64,000 nucleotides of DNA from Pelagicoccus enzymogenes (GTDB lineage Bacteria; Verrucomicrobiota; Verrucomicrobiia; Opitutales; Opitutaceae): NCBI RefSeq assembly GCF_014803405.1, contig NZ_JACYFG010000061.1, positions 62,001 through 126,000 of the forward strand, read 5' to 3'. Position numbers and translations under genes: made by a program. The notes beneath the pieces were generated by a model. The model saw only the letters and a program-made list of their open reading frames with translations, searched no databases and was not told the origin of the DNA. Of the stretch, positions 35,992 to 45,425 are shown piece by piece (within the stretch, counting starts at the first letter, position 1; every line of letters begins with the position of its first letter).

Positions 35992-37652
35992 TACGCCTGC
36001 GCCCGCTCTGCATCCTTTCCCTTATCGCATCCACCAGCGCCGCCTTGGCCGCCCCTCAGCCAGCACCGAAACTCGCAGTTGCAATCAGCATCGACCAGTT
36101 CCGGGCCGATTACCTGGAACGCTTCGAGCCCTACTTCGGCAAAGGCGGCTTCCGCCGTTTGCTCGACCAAGGTTCCGTATTCACGGAAGCCCGACACCGG
36201 CATGCCCTCACCGCGACCGCCCCCGGTCACGCCACCCTGCTCAGCGGCTCGCCCCCAAGCATTCACGGCATCGTAGCTAACAGCTGGCTCAATCCCGAAA
36301 ACTTCGAACGCGTCGGGGCCGTCTCGGACCCAGACGAAGAAATAATCGGAGCGAAGAGCATCTCAAAATTCTTCCCTATTGAGGGAACATCACCCCGCAA
36401 TTTCCTCGCCACCTCCGTCGGCGACCAGCTTAAGCTTCGCCACGGGGACGCATCCCGCGTGATATCCCTTTCCAACAAAGACCGCGCCGCTATCCTCATG
36501 GGCGGACACCACGCCGACGCCGCCTACTGGCTGCCGACGGACCGTTTCGTCACCTCCACCTTTTACGTGGAGCAAGCGCCCGCTTGGCTCGAAACCTTCA
36601 ATCGCGAGCACTCCGTCGACAGCTTCTTCGGCCAGACCTGGGACCGCCTACTGCCCGTAGAAGTCTATAACCGGGTACAGGGACCAGATGTAGCCCTAGG
36701 CGAGGAAAGCCGCCACGGGCTCGGAGCCACCTTCCCTCGCACCCTCGACGGCGGACTCTCCGCCCCGGGCGAAGAATACTACAAAGCCTTCCGCATCGCG
36801 CCTCAAGCTACGACCCTACTAGGCAACCTCGCTACCTCCGCCATCCAGGGCGAACAACTCGGCCAACGCTCCGCGACCGACTTGCTTTGTATCAGCTTTT
36901 CCCAGACCGATTACGTCGGACACTCCTTCGGCTCCGATAGTCACGAGATCATGGATACAGTCATCCGTCTCGATCGCGTCCTCGCCGAACTCTTCTCCTT
37001 CCTCGACGAAACGATCGGACAAGAGGGCTGGATCGTCGTCGTAAGCGCGGACCACGGCGGCTGCCCTCTACCCGAACGGGCCACCGGCAAAGCCAAGCAA
37101 CTCTACGCCGGACGCCTCGACTGGACTTCCCTGCAATCTACCGCCGAAGAGGCCCTCGCTGCAGCGTTCGGGCCGCCGCCCTCCGGCTCGCAATGGCTCC
37201 TGCGCGACGCCTACGGCTTCCGCATCGTCAACGCGCCGGAAACCTCTCTCACCGAAATGCGCCGCACCCTTCGCGATGCCCTCCTCTCCCATCCCCAAAT
37301 CGCATCGGCTTGGACACGGGAGGAACTGCTGGGCAATAGCCCGGAGTCCAACCATTGGGATTTCGAGGCTTGGCGCCTCTCCTACCACATCGACCGCAGT
37401 CCCGACGTTGTCTTCACCCCCCGTCCCTACGTCGTCGACCGCTCGCCCTACGGCAGCAACCACGGTACGCCGTACGACTACGATTGCCACGTTCCCCTGA
37501 TCTTCTTCGGTCCCGGTATTCCCAGCGGTCACTACAGCGACCCGGTCAATACCGAGCAACTCGCCCCCACCTTGTCCCGCTTGCTGCAAGTCCCCCGACC
37601 GCCCCAAGCCGACCAAGCCCTGCTGCCTCACATCTTCCAAGCAGACAACTAA
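35988..37652 (+). CDS. PafA-like alkaline phosphatase superfamily protein
   Basis: This 554-residue secreted phosphatase starts at 35988 (MIRLRPLCILSLIASTSAALA) within the ATGA overlap with the preceding gene. Motifs follow the PafA/nucleotide pyrophosphatase order: AISIDQFRADYLERF with the first metal-binding Asp, TATAPGHATLLSG with the Thr nucleophile, FSQTDYVGHSFG, VVVSADHGG, and a late SNHGTPYDYD. A Thr nucleophile places it with PafA-type phosphomonoesterases and not with formylglycine sulfatases. The substrate is unknown; the neighbours suggest a phosphorylated or sulfated glycan. Confidence 0.9.
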   Translation: MIRLRPLCILSLIASTSAALAAPQPAPKLAVAISIDQFRADYLERFEPYFGKGGFRRLLDQGSVFTEARHRHALTATAPGHATLLSGSPPSIHGIVANSWLNPENFERVGAVSDPDEEIIGAKSISKFFPIEGTSPRNFLATSVGDQLKLRHGDASRVISLSNKDRAAILMGGHHADAAYWLPTDRFVTSTFYVEQAPAWLETFNREHSVDSFFGQTWDRLLPVEVYNRVQGPDVALGEESRHGLGATFPRTLDGGLSAPGEEYYKAFRIAPQATTLLGNLATSAIQGEQLGQRSATDLLCISFSQTDYVGHSFGSDSHEIMDTVIRLDRVLAELFSFLDETIGQEGWIVVVSADHGGCPLPERATGKAKQLYAGRLDWTSLQSTAEEALAAAFGPPPSGSQWLLRDAYGFRIVNAPETSLTEMRRTLRDALLSHPQIASAWTREELLGNSPESNHWDFEAWRLSYHIDRSPDVVFTPRPYVVDRSPYGSNHGTPYDYDCHVPLIFFGPGIPSGHYSDPVNTEQLAPTLSRLLQVPRPPQADQALLPHIFQADN

Positions 37653-37702
37653 ACAAAGCCGCGGGCAGGTTCGTACCCACCAAACAGATACAAGAAGAAA
37701 AA

Positions 37703-38827
37703 ATGTCCGCTGCCAATCTCCCTTCCTCCCGTCTCGTCTCGCTCGATGCCCTGCGGGGCTTCGACATGCTCTGGATCGTCGGGGCCGACGCTTTCGCCGC
37801 AGCCTTTCGCCAATTCGAACCCGGCCCCGTACAAGCCTTCCTCGTCCGCCAGTTCGACCATCCGGCGTGGGCAGGCTTCACCTTCTACGACCTCATTTTC
37901 CCGCTCTTCCTTTTCATGATGGGCACGGCGATCCCCTTTTCGCTGGACAAGATCATCCAAAACGGAGGCCGTGCCGACGCCGTTAAACGTATCCTCCGCC
38001 GCAGCCTCCTTCTCTATGTCCTCGGAGTCATCTACTACGGCGGGCTCTCTTCCGGCTGGGATGAAGTCCGCTGGGTCGGCGTCCTGCAGCGCCTCGCGAT
38101 TTGCTACCTCGCCGCCAGCATGCTCTACCTCTTCGTGCGACCGCGCGGCCAAGTCATCGCCTGCGCGGCCCTGCTGCTCGGCTACTGGGCCTTGCTGACT
38201 TTCGTACCTGTTCCCGATATTGCCCCCGGCGACTACAGCCGCGGCCAAAACCTCGCCAACTGGATCGACGCCAACTACCTGCCTGGAAAAGTCTGGTACG
38301 GCGACTACGATCCCGAAGGCTTGCTCAGCACTCTGCCCGCTGTCGCCTCCTGCCTCTTCGGCGTCTTCGCCGGACGGTGGCTCCGCCAGGCGCCACCACA
38401 ATACACTCCAGCAAACCGCGCCCTCGTTCTCGCTTTGGGCGGTGTAGCTCTTATCGCCATCGGCGGACTTTGGGCCTTCCAGTTTCCAATTGTGAAACGA
38501 ATTTGGACTTCAAGCTACGCCCTCGTTGCAGGAGGTGGCAGCGCCATCCTGCTGGGACTCTTCTACTACCTCATCGACGTACGCGGATGGAAAAAATGGG
38601 CTCATCCATTCGTCTGGATCGGGACCAACGCCCTCACCATCTACCTCCTCAGCCGCTTCATCGACTTCGGCGATCTTTCCGCCCGCCTCATAGGCGGTCC
38701 CCTTTCCGGGGGCCTCAACGCCATCCTCCCCGGACTCGGAGCTCTCGCAGAATGCATGCTCGGCATCGCGCTTTGCGTTGCGATCTGCCGCTTCCTCTAC
38801 CGCCACAAGGTATTCATTCGCCTGTAA
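37703..38827 (+). CDS. HGSNAT-like membrane acyltransferase (DUF5009-type)
   Basis: This 374-residue multi-pass inner-membrane protein, with about ten hydrophobic segments, resembles heparan-alpha-glucosaminide N-acetyltransferase and bacterial homologues. The hallmark is the N-terminal SLDALRGFDMLWIVGADAF, followed by FPLFLFMMGTAIPFSL and later FVWIGTNALTIYLLSRF. The family transfers acetyl groups across the membrane onto amino sugars. It follows the phosphatase gene by 50 bp and probably belongs to the same operon. The start at 37703 is the family start; the frame extends upstream antisense-like within the phosphatase gene. Confidence 0.88.
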   Translation: MSAANLPSSRLVSLDALRGFDMLWIVGADAFAAAFRQFEPGPVQAFLVRQFDHPAWAGFTFYDLIFPLFLFMMGTAIPFSLDKIIQNGGRADAVKRILRRSLLLYVLGVIYYGGLSSGWDEVRWVGVLQRLAICYLAASMLYLFVRPRGQVIACAALLLGYWALLTFVPVPDIAPGDYSRGQNLANWIDANYLPGKVWYGDYDPEGLLSTLPAVASCLFGVFAGRWLRQAPPQYTPANRALVLALGGVALIAIGGLWAFQFPIVKRIWTSSYALVAGGGSAILLGLFYYLIDVRGWKKWAHPFVWIGTNALTIYLLSRFIDFGDLSARLIGGPLSGGLNAILPGLGALAECMLGIALCVAICRFLYRHKVFIRL

Positions 38828-39125
38828 AAGCGCCAGCCACTCCGTGGCCGTCAAAGCCGCTGCCCTTCGAGCTCAAACCTCTCCCCGATAAGAAACGGTT
38901 TCACCGCCTCACACTTGAGGCCCCCATCTCTCCAACAGGTAGGACCGTCGCTTGCGACGAGCCGCAAGTCCCTATCCGGTTTCGATCCGGCATCGAGCAA
39001 TGGAAGCAAGCGACAACAACCGCCACGCACCCCCATTTATCTTCCTCGATAACGCAAAAGCAGCGCGGGCGCCCAACTTAATGGACGCCCGGCTTTACCC
39101 CTAGAACGAAAGCCTATGAGCTTTC
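38828..39125. other. intergenic region with weak terminator
   Basis: This 298-bp convergent space holds no gene. At 39067-39090 GGGCG pairs with CGCCC, plus two inner pairs, and on the minus strand the hairpin is followed shortly by GCTTTTG. It may be a weak terminator for the symporter gene. Nothing else stands out. Confidence 0.45.
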
Positions 39126-41171
39126 CTAAAATCCACCTGCAGCCCAGCGTAGCAGGCTCCAGAACAAAAGGATAACCGCCCCGGAGAACGCGCAACAAGC
39201 GAGGAAGCCGATCGTATCCACTCGATTCCAGCGCGTAAACTCCCAAGACGAGCTTGGAAACAACTTCGTGTGATCGAAACGGCTGGGATCCTTCCGAGTC
39301 TCCGCCAAGGCAGCTGCTTCGAGCGCGGGAGTTGGGGAAACCGGTGTTTTCATGCGACCATAGAACTGGTCGACTCGACGCTGCTCTGGAGGACGGGTGA
39401 AGAGGCTTGCCAAGATCAACACGATAAAGGGCAAGGCAGCGTCCACGAAAAAACGCGAGGCGAAACGCCCTCCCGGGGTCATGCCTGCGACGTCGAAGCC
39501 TACCGCATCGAGCATGACAAGCTCAAGGTGCAATCGTCCTTGCCCAATGAATACATATTTCGTATCCGGTTCTTCGCTACGTACCACAGTTTCGAAAAAA
39601 ACCGCTTCCGTTAGACCATCCTCAATTTCCACTTGGGCAGTCAAAGCAGCGCTCTCCCGAACACCAGGCACTTGCGGAACGAGGTAGGGCCCCAAAACCG
39701 TTAGGGAAATGGCCACCAGCAAGCCCCACCAAGTACCGGGCACCGTCAAACGGCGCCAGAAGAACATCAGCATAACCGCCGCTCCCACTGGCACCGAAAC
39801 GGTCTGTACCAGCAGCATGGCAGAAAAGACATCATTCAACATAGCCGCTGCAATGACACCGGAACCAAGGGCACCGACCATAGCCCAGCGACCAGCCCGC
39901 ACCGCCTGCAACTCCGTCATATCCGGCCGCATGGGACGCAGAACGTTGCGTACGAAAAGAGCGGATACAGAAACGGTCTGAGCCGCTACCGTAGACATGT
40001 TGGCAGCCAGCACTCCGGTGATCATGAGGCCGAGCAAGCCGGGACCCAAAAGCGTTCGCGACAGCGTTCCCCATGCTAAGTCCGGGTCGGACAGGGCGTT
40101 CTCACCATGATAAAGAGCAACCGCGATCAATCCCGCGAATGCCCAGAGGATAAACATCAATCGCTTGGCGTAAGTCCCAGTCACCGCCCCAAAGCGAGCA
40201 GCAAACTCGTCTTTAGCAGATCCGCCAACCCCCATGTTTCCAATGATTCCGTTGATTTGGATCAATGATACCAAGAAGAGGGCGAACAACGAAAGCGCCG
40301 TTATCTTTTGGGCTCCGCCCGCGCTCCCCAGCAATTGAAACATCTCAGGCGGTACGCGCTGGGCCAGCTCTCCCGAGCCTCCCATAGCCATAAATCCTGC
40401 CGGTATCAACAAAACCGAAAACGCTAAGATGATAGCGCTCTGCAGCACTTCGTTTATCGCAGTCGCCGCCAAGCCACCTAGGATGACGTAGATTCCAACC
40501 ACCAAAGTGTATACAATGTAAAACTGGATCGGGTCCAACGCCGTTACGTAGCTGCTCAATTCGCCTCTCGCATCGCTCTCGCGCAATTCCGTCAGGCGTT
40601 GCATTGCGACGGGGTCAGCCAAGCTACCCGCCTCCATCGCCTCCTCCAAAGCCCGCCACTCAGCATATCCTTCGACCGAGGCGCGCTCTTCCGCCGTCCA
40701 GCTCACCTCCGGCTTGAGTACCAAAGCCGCACAAATCTTATAGGTTACCAAATTACCAAAGCCAACGACGACAAAAACTGCAGACGCAATCTGGAACAAG
40801 GCATAGAACATCGCCAAACGGGCGCTGCCCAAACGGTCCTCGAACAGGTCCGCCATGGTCACCAATCGCACGCGACGGAACCATGTATTCATAAACCAGT
40901 AATATGGATTCAGAAAAATGAGCTGAAACCCGATCCAAATGCCGGAGACACCTTGCTGGTAGACAAGACTCGCCGCGCTAACTGCTCCGTTGGCATCCGT
41001 CGCGTTTCCGAAATTCAAGAAAAATTGGTACGCCTTACCGAGCTTGCGCCCTGCTAGAAAGTATCCCTCCTGATTGTTCTCTTGGCCCTTGGAGGCACGA
41101 TGCCCAAGCCAGATCACGGCGGCTAGATAGAGCGCAATTACAGTTAGATCTAAGGGGTGAATTCCAGTCAT
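39126..41171 (-). CDS. sodium:solute symporter (SSS family), possible inositol or sugar importer
   Basis: This 681-residue inner-membrane symporter starts at 41171 (MTGIHPLDLTVIALYLAAV). SSS features are the glycine-rich GYFLAGRKLGKAYQFFLNF, NATDANGAVSAASLVYQQG and a long series of hydrophobic helices. It exceeds the usual 500-550 residues because of a charged insert (about 165-225, EERASVEGYAEWRALEEAME) and an extended loop plus C-terminal region with two more helices. Its position beside the inositol genes suggests it imports inositol or a related polyol, but the sequence alone does not fix the substrate. A TAACCGTTA box lies about 130 bp upstream. Confidence 0.87.
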   Translation of the reverse strand: MTGIHPLDLTVIALYLAAVIWLGHRASKGQENNQEGYFLAGRKLGKAYQFFLNFGNATDANGAVSAASLVYQQGVSGIWIGFQLIFLNPYYWFMNTWFRRVRLVTMADLFEDRLGSARLAMFYALFQIASAVFVVVGFGNLVTYKICAALVLKPEVSWTAEERASVEGYAEWRALEEAMEAGSLADPVAMQRLTELRESDARGELSSYVTALDPIQFYIVYTLVVGIYVILGGLAATAINEVLQSAIILAFSVLLIPAGFMAMGGSGELAQRVPPEMFQLLGSAGGAQKITALSLFALFLVSLIQINGIIGNMGVGGSAKDEFAARFGAVTGTYAKRLMFILWAFAGLIAVALYHGENALSDPDLAWGTLSRTLLGPGLLGLMITGVLAANMSTVAAQTVSVSALFVRNVLRPMRPDMTELQAVRAGRWAMVGALGSGVIAAAMLNDVFSAMLLVQTVSVPVGAAVMLMFFWRRLTVPGTWWGLLVAISLTVLGPYLVPQVPGVRESAALTAQVEIEDGLTEAVFFETVVRSEEPDTKYVFIGQGRLHLELVMLDAVGFDVAGMTPGGRFASRFFVDAALPFIVLILASLFTRPPEQRRVDQFYGRMKTPVSPTPALEAAALAETRKDPSRFDHTKLFPSSSWEFTRWNRVDTIGFLACCAFSGAVILLFWSLLRWAAGGF

Positions 41172-41295
41172 GGTATCGGGGAAACGAATGTTTGGGGTAG
41201 GCAGATGAAGGGAGGTCGACAACAAGCTCGCAAAGCGATTTCGCATGTGTCGAGCCCACTCTCACCTCGAAGGCTCTTTGGGTGAAGCTTGCGAG

Positions 41296-41312
41296 AATCT
41301 AACCGTTACTTT
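41296..41312. promoter_or_regulatory. candidate operator, TAACCGTTA box
   Basis: AATCTAACCGTTACTT lies in the 238-bp divergent space between the symporter and a Gfo/Idh dehydrogenase. The nonamer TAACCGTTA is identical to that near the LacI start at 34435. Shared control is an inference. Confidence 0.35.
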
Positions 41313-41409
41313 TTGGCGAAGTTGAAAGAAATCTCTGAGATCGTTCAGGTCAATTGCATGTCAAACTCCTCACTCTCTTTCCCCGCAATTGATCGCCCTG
41401 ACTCCCAAC

Positions 41410-42606
41410 ATGATTCCTAACATCGCTATCATCGGAGTCGGTGGGTACGGGAAGGTCCACCTTCGCCACTTGCTCGACTTCCACAAACGTGGCGAGGCGA
41501 GTCTCACTGCAGCAGTCGCCCTGCCAGTGGATCGCACCGCGTCCCTGACGGACGAACTCAACTCGATCGGCTGCCGCATTCACGCCTCCCTCGAGGAGCT
41601 GATCGACGCCTTGCCTGAGCTTGCTGTCGATCTCGCAATTGTGACCACTCCCATTCACCTGCACGCAGACATGTCGATCGCTCTGCTGCAGGCCGGAGTC
41701 CATGTCCTCGTAGAAAAACCACTTACCGCTTCGCGAGAAGAGGCCCAACGCATATCCCACGCTATAAAATCCTCCGGCCGCCAACTATCAGTCGGCTTCC
41801 AGTACCTCCACGCGCCTGAAGTTCGAGAGCTTCACCAACTCCTCTACAGTGGCTCGATTGGAAGACTCGAAAAGATCTCCATCCACGGAGCCTGGCCCCG
41901 CAGCCACAGCTACTATTGCCGTAACAATTGGGCAGGTCGACTTGAGCTGAACGGCTCGCCTGTCCTCGACTCGCCCATAAACAACGCTATGTCCCACTTC
42001 GTCATGCTTGCCTTGAGCCTTGGCAGCCCGCCCGGGCAAGCGCCTGCCACGCCAAGCAGCATATCCGCAGAGCTCTATCGCATTCAGCGTATCGATTCAT
42101 TCGATACGGCCGTAGTTAAAACCAAGATACGCAACGGTCCCGATATCGAAATCTATTGCACCCACAGCTCGGAACGCATCGCTGCGCCTCGCCTCAAGAT
42201 CATCGGTACGAAAGGACGAGGAGAATGGATACAAGATACCTTCGCAACCCTCGAGGGGGAGGCGGACTTCAACTGGCGCCAAGAGGCCCACCCCGAAGCC
42301 CACACGCGTGAATGTATGCTGAGGGACGTAATAAGTAAATTGAAAGACCCCTCGTCATTCGCCTGCCTCCCCGAAATCGCAGTCCACCACGTAGGATTGG
42401 TTGGAAACTTGCATCGCCATGTCCCCATCACTCTCGTTCCCGAAGACAGAACCCGACAACGCGAACAAGACGGAGCTATTTTTACCTACCTACCGGGTCT
42501 AGACGAGCTCCTCGAAAACGCCTCAAACTCCAGCAAACACTTGCACGAACTGGGCGCCGATTGGGCCGTCGCTCCCATAACGTTCTCACCGACTGATCTG
42601 ACTTAA
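41410..42606 (+). CDS. Gfo/Idh/MocA-family oxidoreductase
   Basis: This 398-residue NAD(P)-dependent dehydrogenase has an N-terminal Rossmann fold (IAIIGVGGYGKVHLRHLL, residues 4-21) and the family motif VLVEKPLTASREEA near 107-120, whose lysine is catalytic. The C-terminal domain is typical of Gfo/Idh proteins. An ATG at 41389 adds seven residues; I chose 41410 because the Rossmann strand normally starts within a few residues of the N-terminus. Next to IolG and a symporter it may oxidise an inositol stereoisomer such as scyllo-inositol. That is inferred from context. Confidence 0.85.
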   Translation: MIPNIAIIGVGGYGKVHLRHLLDFHKRGEASLTAAVALPVDRTASLTDELNSIGCRIHASLEELIDALPELAVDLAIVTTPIHLHADMSIALLQAGVHVLVEKPLTASREEAQRISHAIKSSGRQLSVGFQYLHAPEVRELHQLLYSGSIGRLEKISIHGAWPRSHSYYCRNNWAGRLELNGSPVLDSPINNAMSHFVMLALSLGSPPGQAPATPSSISAELYRIQRIDSFDTAVVKTKIRNGPDIEIYCTHSSERIAAPRLKIIGTKGRGEWIQDTFATLEGEADFNWRQEAHPEAHTRECMLRDVISKLKDPSSFACLPEIAVHHVGLVGNLHRHVPITLVPEDRTRQREQDGAIFTYLPGLDELLENASNSSKHLHELGADWAVAPITFSPTDLT

Positions 42607-42736
42607 GTCACCAGCGAATCCGCCTTTTCAAGGCCTCAATTCTAACGCTTCAACCCGAGCTCACCTTGCGACCTAGCGTCGGGCAGGAGACACAAGAACC
42701 CTCTCTTACTTTCACCCCTCACAGTTCACCCCTCTC

Positions 42737-43747
42737 ATGCATTCGCCCATCAATATCGGAGTTGTCGGCCTCGGCCGTCTCGGCGCTCTTTACGCCTATC
42801 ATTTCGCATCCCGCCTTCCGGGCGCTTGTCTCCACAGCGTGACTGATGTCCGCCGCGAAGCCTGCGAAGCAGTGAGCGCCGCCACAGGAGCACGCGCCTT
42901 CGAAGACCATAAGTCCTTGCTCGCCGACCCCGATCTCGACGCCGTCGTCATCATGACTCCGACCAAGCTTCACGCCGAGGTCGCTATCTCCGCTGCCGAA
43001 GCGGGCAAGGCCATCTTCTGCGAAAAGCCGCTCGCCCTCGACCTAGGCGAGAGCGAGGCCATCGCCGCCGCCGTTGCCAAACACGACGTATTTTTTCACC
43101 TCGGCTTCATGCGCCGCTTCGACAATGCCTACGCAGCCGCATGGAAGCGTATCCATAATGGTGATATCGGACGCCCGCTCGTCTTCAAGTCCAGCTCCCG
43201 CGACCAATTCCCTCCTCCCCTCGACTACCTCCGTCCGGAGAGCAGCGGCGGCCTCTTCATCGACATGGGTATCCACGATTTCGATCTCGCCCGCTGGTTC
43301 ATGGGCGAAGTGGCTGAAGTCCACAGCGCCGGCGCAGCTATCGGCGACCCCCGCATAGCGGAAGTGGGCGACGTCGACAACGCATTTACCACGCTCAATT
43401 TCCAATCCGGCGCTCTCGGCTTGGTCAGCCTCTCTCGTAACGGAATTTATGGATACGCCATCGACACAGAGATCGTCGGCGACGAAGGCACCCTGCGCAT
43501 CGGCAGCGACCGCCACACCGACTTGCTTGTGCTTACCAAAAACAACGTCTCGCACGACACTGTGCCGGGCTTCCTCGAGCGTTTCGAACAGGCCTACCTG
43601 ACCCAGCTCGAGGACTTCGTGGCGAATTTGGCCAACGGACGTCCGGCCCCCATCACCTGCGCCGACGGCATCGCCGCCCAGCGTATTGCTCTCGCCGCTA
43701 CACGATCCCTGCACGAGCGCCGCAACGTAAGCCCCGCCGAGATCTAG
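42737..43747 (+). CDS. iolG: inositol 2-dehydrogenase (IolG-like)
   Basis: This 336-residue Gfo/Idh/MocA dehydrogenase is very close in style to inositol 2-dehydrogenase, which oxidises myo-inositol to 2-keto-myo-inositol with NAD. Features are INIGVVGLGRLGALYAYHF (Rossmann), IFCEKPLALDLGESEAI with the catalytic EKP lysine, and the IolG signatures LGFMRRFDNAYAAAW and FIDMGIHDFDLARWFMG. It is the first committed step for the iolE, iolD and iolB products encoded just downstream. Confidence 0.9.
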   Translation: MHSPINIGVVGLGRLGALYAYHFASRLPGACLHSVTDVRREACEAVSAATGARAFEDHKSLLADPDLDAVVIMTPTKLHAEVAISAAEAGKAIFCEKPLALDLGESEAIAAAVAKHDVFFHLGFMRRFDNAYAAAWKRIHNGDIGRPLVFKSSSRDQFPPPLDYLRPESSGGLFIDMGIHDFDLARWFMGEVAEVHSAGAAIGDPRIAEVGDVDNAFTTLNFQSGALGLVSLSRNGIYGYAIDTEIVGDEGTLRIGSDRHTDLLVLTKNNVSHDTVPGFLERFEQAYLTQLEDFVANLANGRPAPITCADGIAAQRIALAATRSLHERRNVSPAEI

Positions 43748-43752
43748 GAACG

Positions 43753-44526
43753 TCAAAGCCCCGCTAGCCAGCCACCGTCGACATACAGCACATGACCATT
43801 CACGAATTCAGATGCAGGCGAGGCCAAAAAGACCGCCGCCCCCACCAGGTCCTCGGGAGTTCCCCAGCGACCTACGGGCGTACGGCTTTTGACCCAAGCA
43901 TCGAATTCGGCTTGCTCCGCCAAGTGCCGCGTCAGGTCGCTCAAGATGTAGCCGGGGCCAATTCCATTTGCTCGCACGCCGTGCGGGCCCCACTCCACCG
44001 CCATGGACTGGGTCAAGGATTTCAGGCCCCCCTTGGCGGCCGTGTAGTTCGCAGTGTTCGGACGCGTACCCTCGCTCATCAAGGAACAAACGTTGACGAT
44101 GCGACCCGCTCCGCGCTCCAGCATTCCTCGAGCAACCGCCTGAGCTACCATGAAGGCTCCGGTCAAATTCACGTCGATCACTCGTTGCCAGTCGGCCAAG
44201 GACATCGCTTCCAAAGCGGCGTAGCGATGGATGCCCGCGTTGTTGAGCAAGATATCGATCGGTCCAGCTTCTGCCTCGATCCGATCCACGCCGCGCCGGG
44301 CGCCGTCTCCGTCGGTTACGTCGAAAACCACACTGCGAGCAGCCAAGCCATCGGCTTCCAAAGCCGCGACCGCTTTGGCCAAGCGAGCGGGATCCACGTC
44401 ATTCAAGACGACCTCCGCCCCGGCTTCCGCCAGACCGCGAGCCATCGCAAAACCCAATCCCTGAGCGCCGCCTGTCACCAAAGCCCGCTTACCTGCCAAC
44501 GAAAACCGTTCCGTGTGCTTATCCAT
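43753..44526 (-). CDS. short-chain dehydrogenase/reductase
   Basis: This 257-residue classical SDR has the cofactor motif TGGAQGLGFAMARG, NNAGIHRY, a Ser in VNVCSLMSEG and the catalytic YxxxK in NYTAAKGG. It starts at 44526 (MDKHTERFSLAGKRALVTGG). The pattern is near gluconate 5-dehydrogenase-like enzymes. It is transcribed against the surrounding inositol genes and its start lies only 44 bp from the iolB start, so the two promoters must overlap coding DNA. Oxidation or reduction of a keto-inositol or keto-gluconate is possible but unproven. Confidence 0.88.
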   Translation of the reverse strand: MDKHTERFSLAGKRALVTGGAQGLGFAMARGLAEAGAEVVLNDVDPARLAKAVAALEADGLAARSVVFDVTDGDGARRGVDRIEAEAGPIDILLNNAGIHRYAALEAMSLADWQRVIDVNLTGAFMVAQAVARGMLERGAGRIVNVCSLMSEGTRPNTANYTAAKGGLKSLTQSMAVEWGPHGVRANGIGPGYILSDLTRHLAEQAEFDAWVKSRTPVGRWGTPEDLVGAAVFLASPASEFVNGHVLYVDGGWLAGL

Positions 44527-44570
44527 ACGGCTCGATTTTCCGACCTCAAAAACGAGCAAGCAATCTCTTC

Positions 44571-45425
44571 ATGCCACTAAAAAATCTAAGCGTTAACTGC
44601 CTTCTCAAAGCTCCTGCGCGGAAGCGTTTCTCGAACGGCTACACCCCCATCATCGAGGGCAAGCCGAGAGGAGCCACTCCGGCTAAGCTGGACAGCGACT
44701 TCGGCATCCTGCGTCTCGGACGCAAGCGCTCGAAGACCGTTACCACCACCGGAGAAACCGCTTGGGTCCTCCTGCATGGCGAACTCACCGCTGTCGTCGA
44801 CGACGAAACCTTCACCGCCTCCCGCGCCTCCCTTTTCGACGAAGAGCCTGCCACCTTGCACGTGGGAGCTGGGACCACAGTCAAGCTGAGCGCCGGAGAA
44901 AACGGAGCCGAACTGGCCGAAGTTCGCTCGCCCTTGAAACGCCAGCTTCCGACTCGCTTCACCATCGGCGGCGACCTCCCTTCCGAACACCGCGGCGCGG
45001 GCTTGGTCCAAGGGACCTGCCAACGCTGCGTGCGCACTGTATTCGATTATTCGACACGCCCGGAGTCCGGCCTCGTCATCGGCGAAGTCGTCAACTACCC
45101 GGGCCGCTGGTCGAGCTACCCGCCGCACCACCATCCGCAGCCAGAGATCTACCACTACCGCTTCACCAAGCCGCAAGGCTACGGCCACGCCGAGCTGGGC
45201 GACGACGTTCTGAAAGTCACCGAGGGCGACACGGTCGTCATCCCCGACGGTCTCGACCACGCCCAAGTTTCCGCTCCTGGCTACGGCATGTACTACCTCT
45301 GGATCGTACGCCACCTGCCGCGCCGCCCCTACAAAGGCTTCACCTTCACCAAAGCCCACACCTGGCTCCTCGATCCCAACAACCAAGGATGGGCCCCCAA
45401 TCTTCCCTCAAACCCCGCACAATGA
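44571..45425 (+). CDS. iolB: 5-deoxy-glucuronate isomerase IolB
   Basis: This 284-residue bicupin isomerase converts 5-deoxy-D-glucuronate to 5-dehydro-2-deoxy-D-gluconate, the product of the last ring-derived step. The metal site SYPPHHHPQPEIYHYRF at about residues 183-199 (three consecutive His, then Glu) is the IolB hallmark, and the length matches the family. Its TGA overlaps the iolD ATG (ATGA), showing tight coupling. Confidence 0.95.
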   Translation: MPLKNLSVNCLLKAPARKRFSNGYTPIIEGKPRGATPAKLDSDFGILRLGRKRSKTVTTTGETAWVLLHGELTAVVDDETFTASRASLFDEEPATLHVGAGTTVKLSAGENGAELAEVRSPLKRQLPTRFTIGGDLPSEHRGAGLVQGTCQRCVRTVFDYSTRPESGLVIGEVVNYPGRWSSYPPHHHPQPEIYHYRFTKPQGYGHAELGDDVLKVTEGDTVVIPDGLDHAQVSAPGYGMYYLWIVRHLPRRPYKGFTFTKAHTWLLDPNNQGWAPNLPSNPAQ

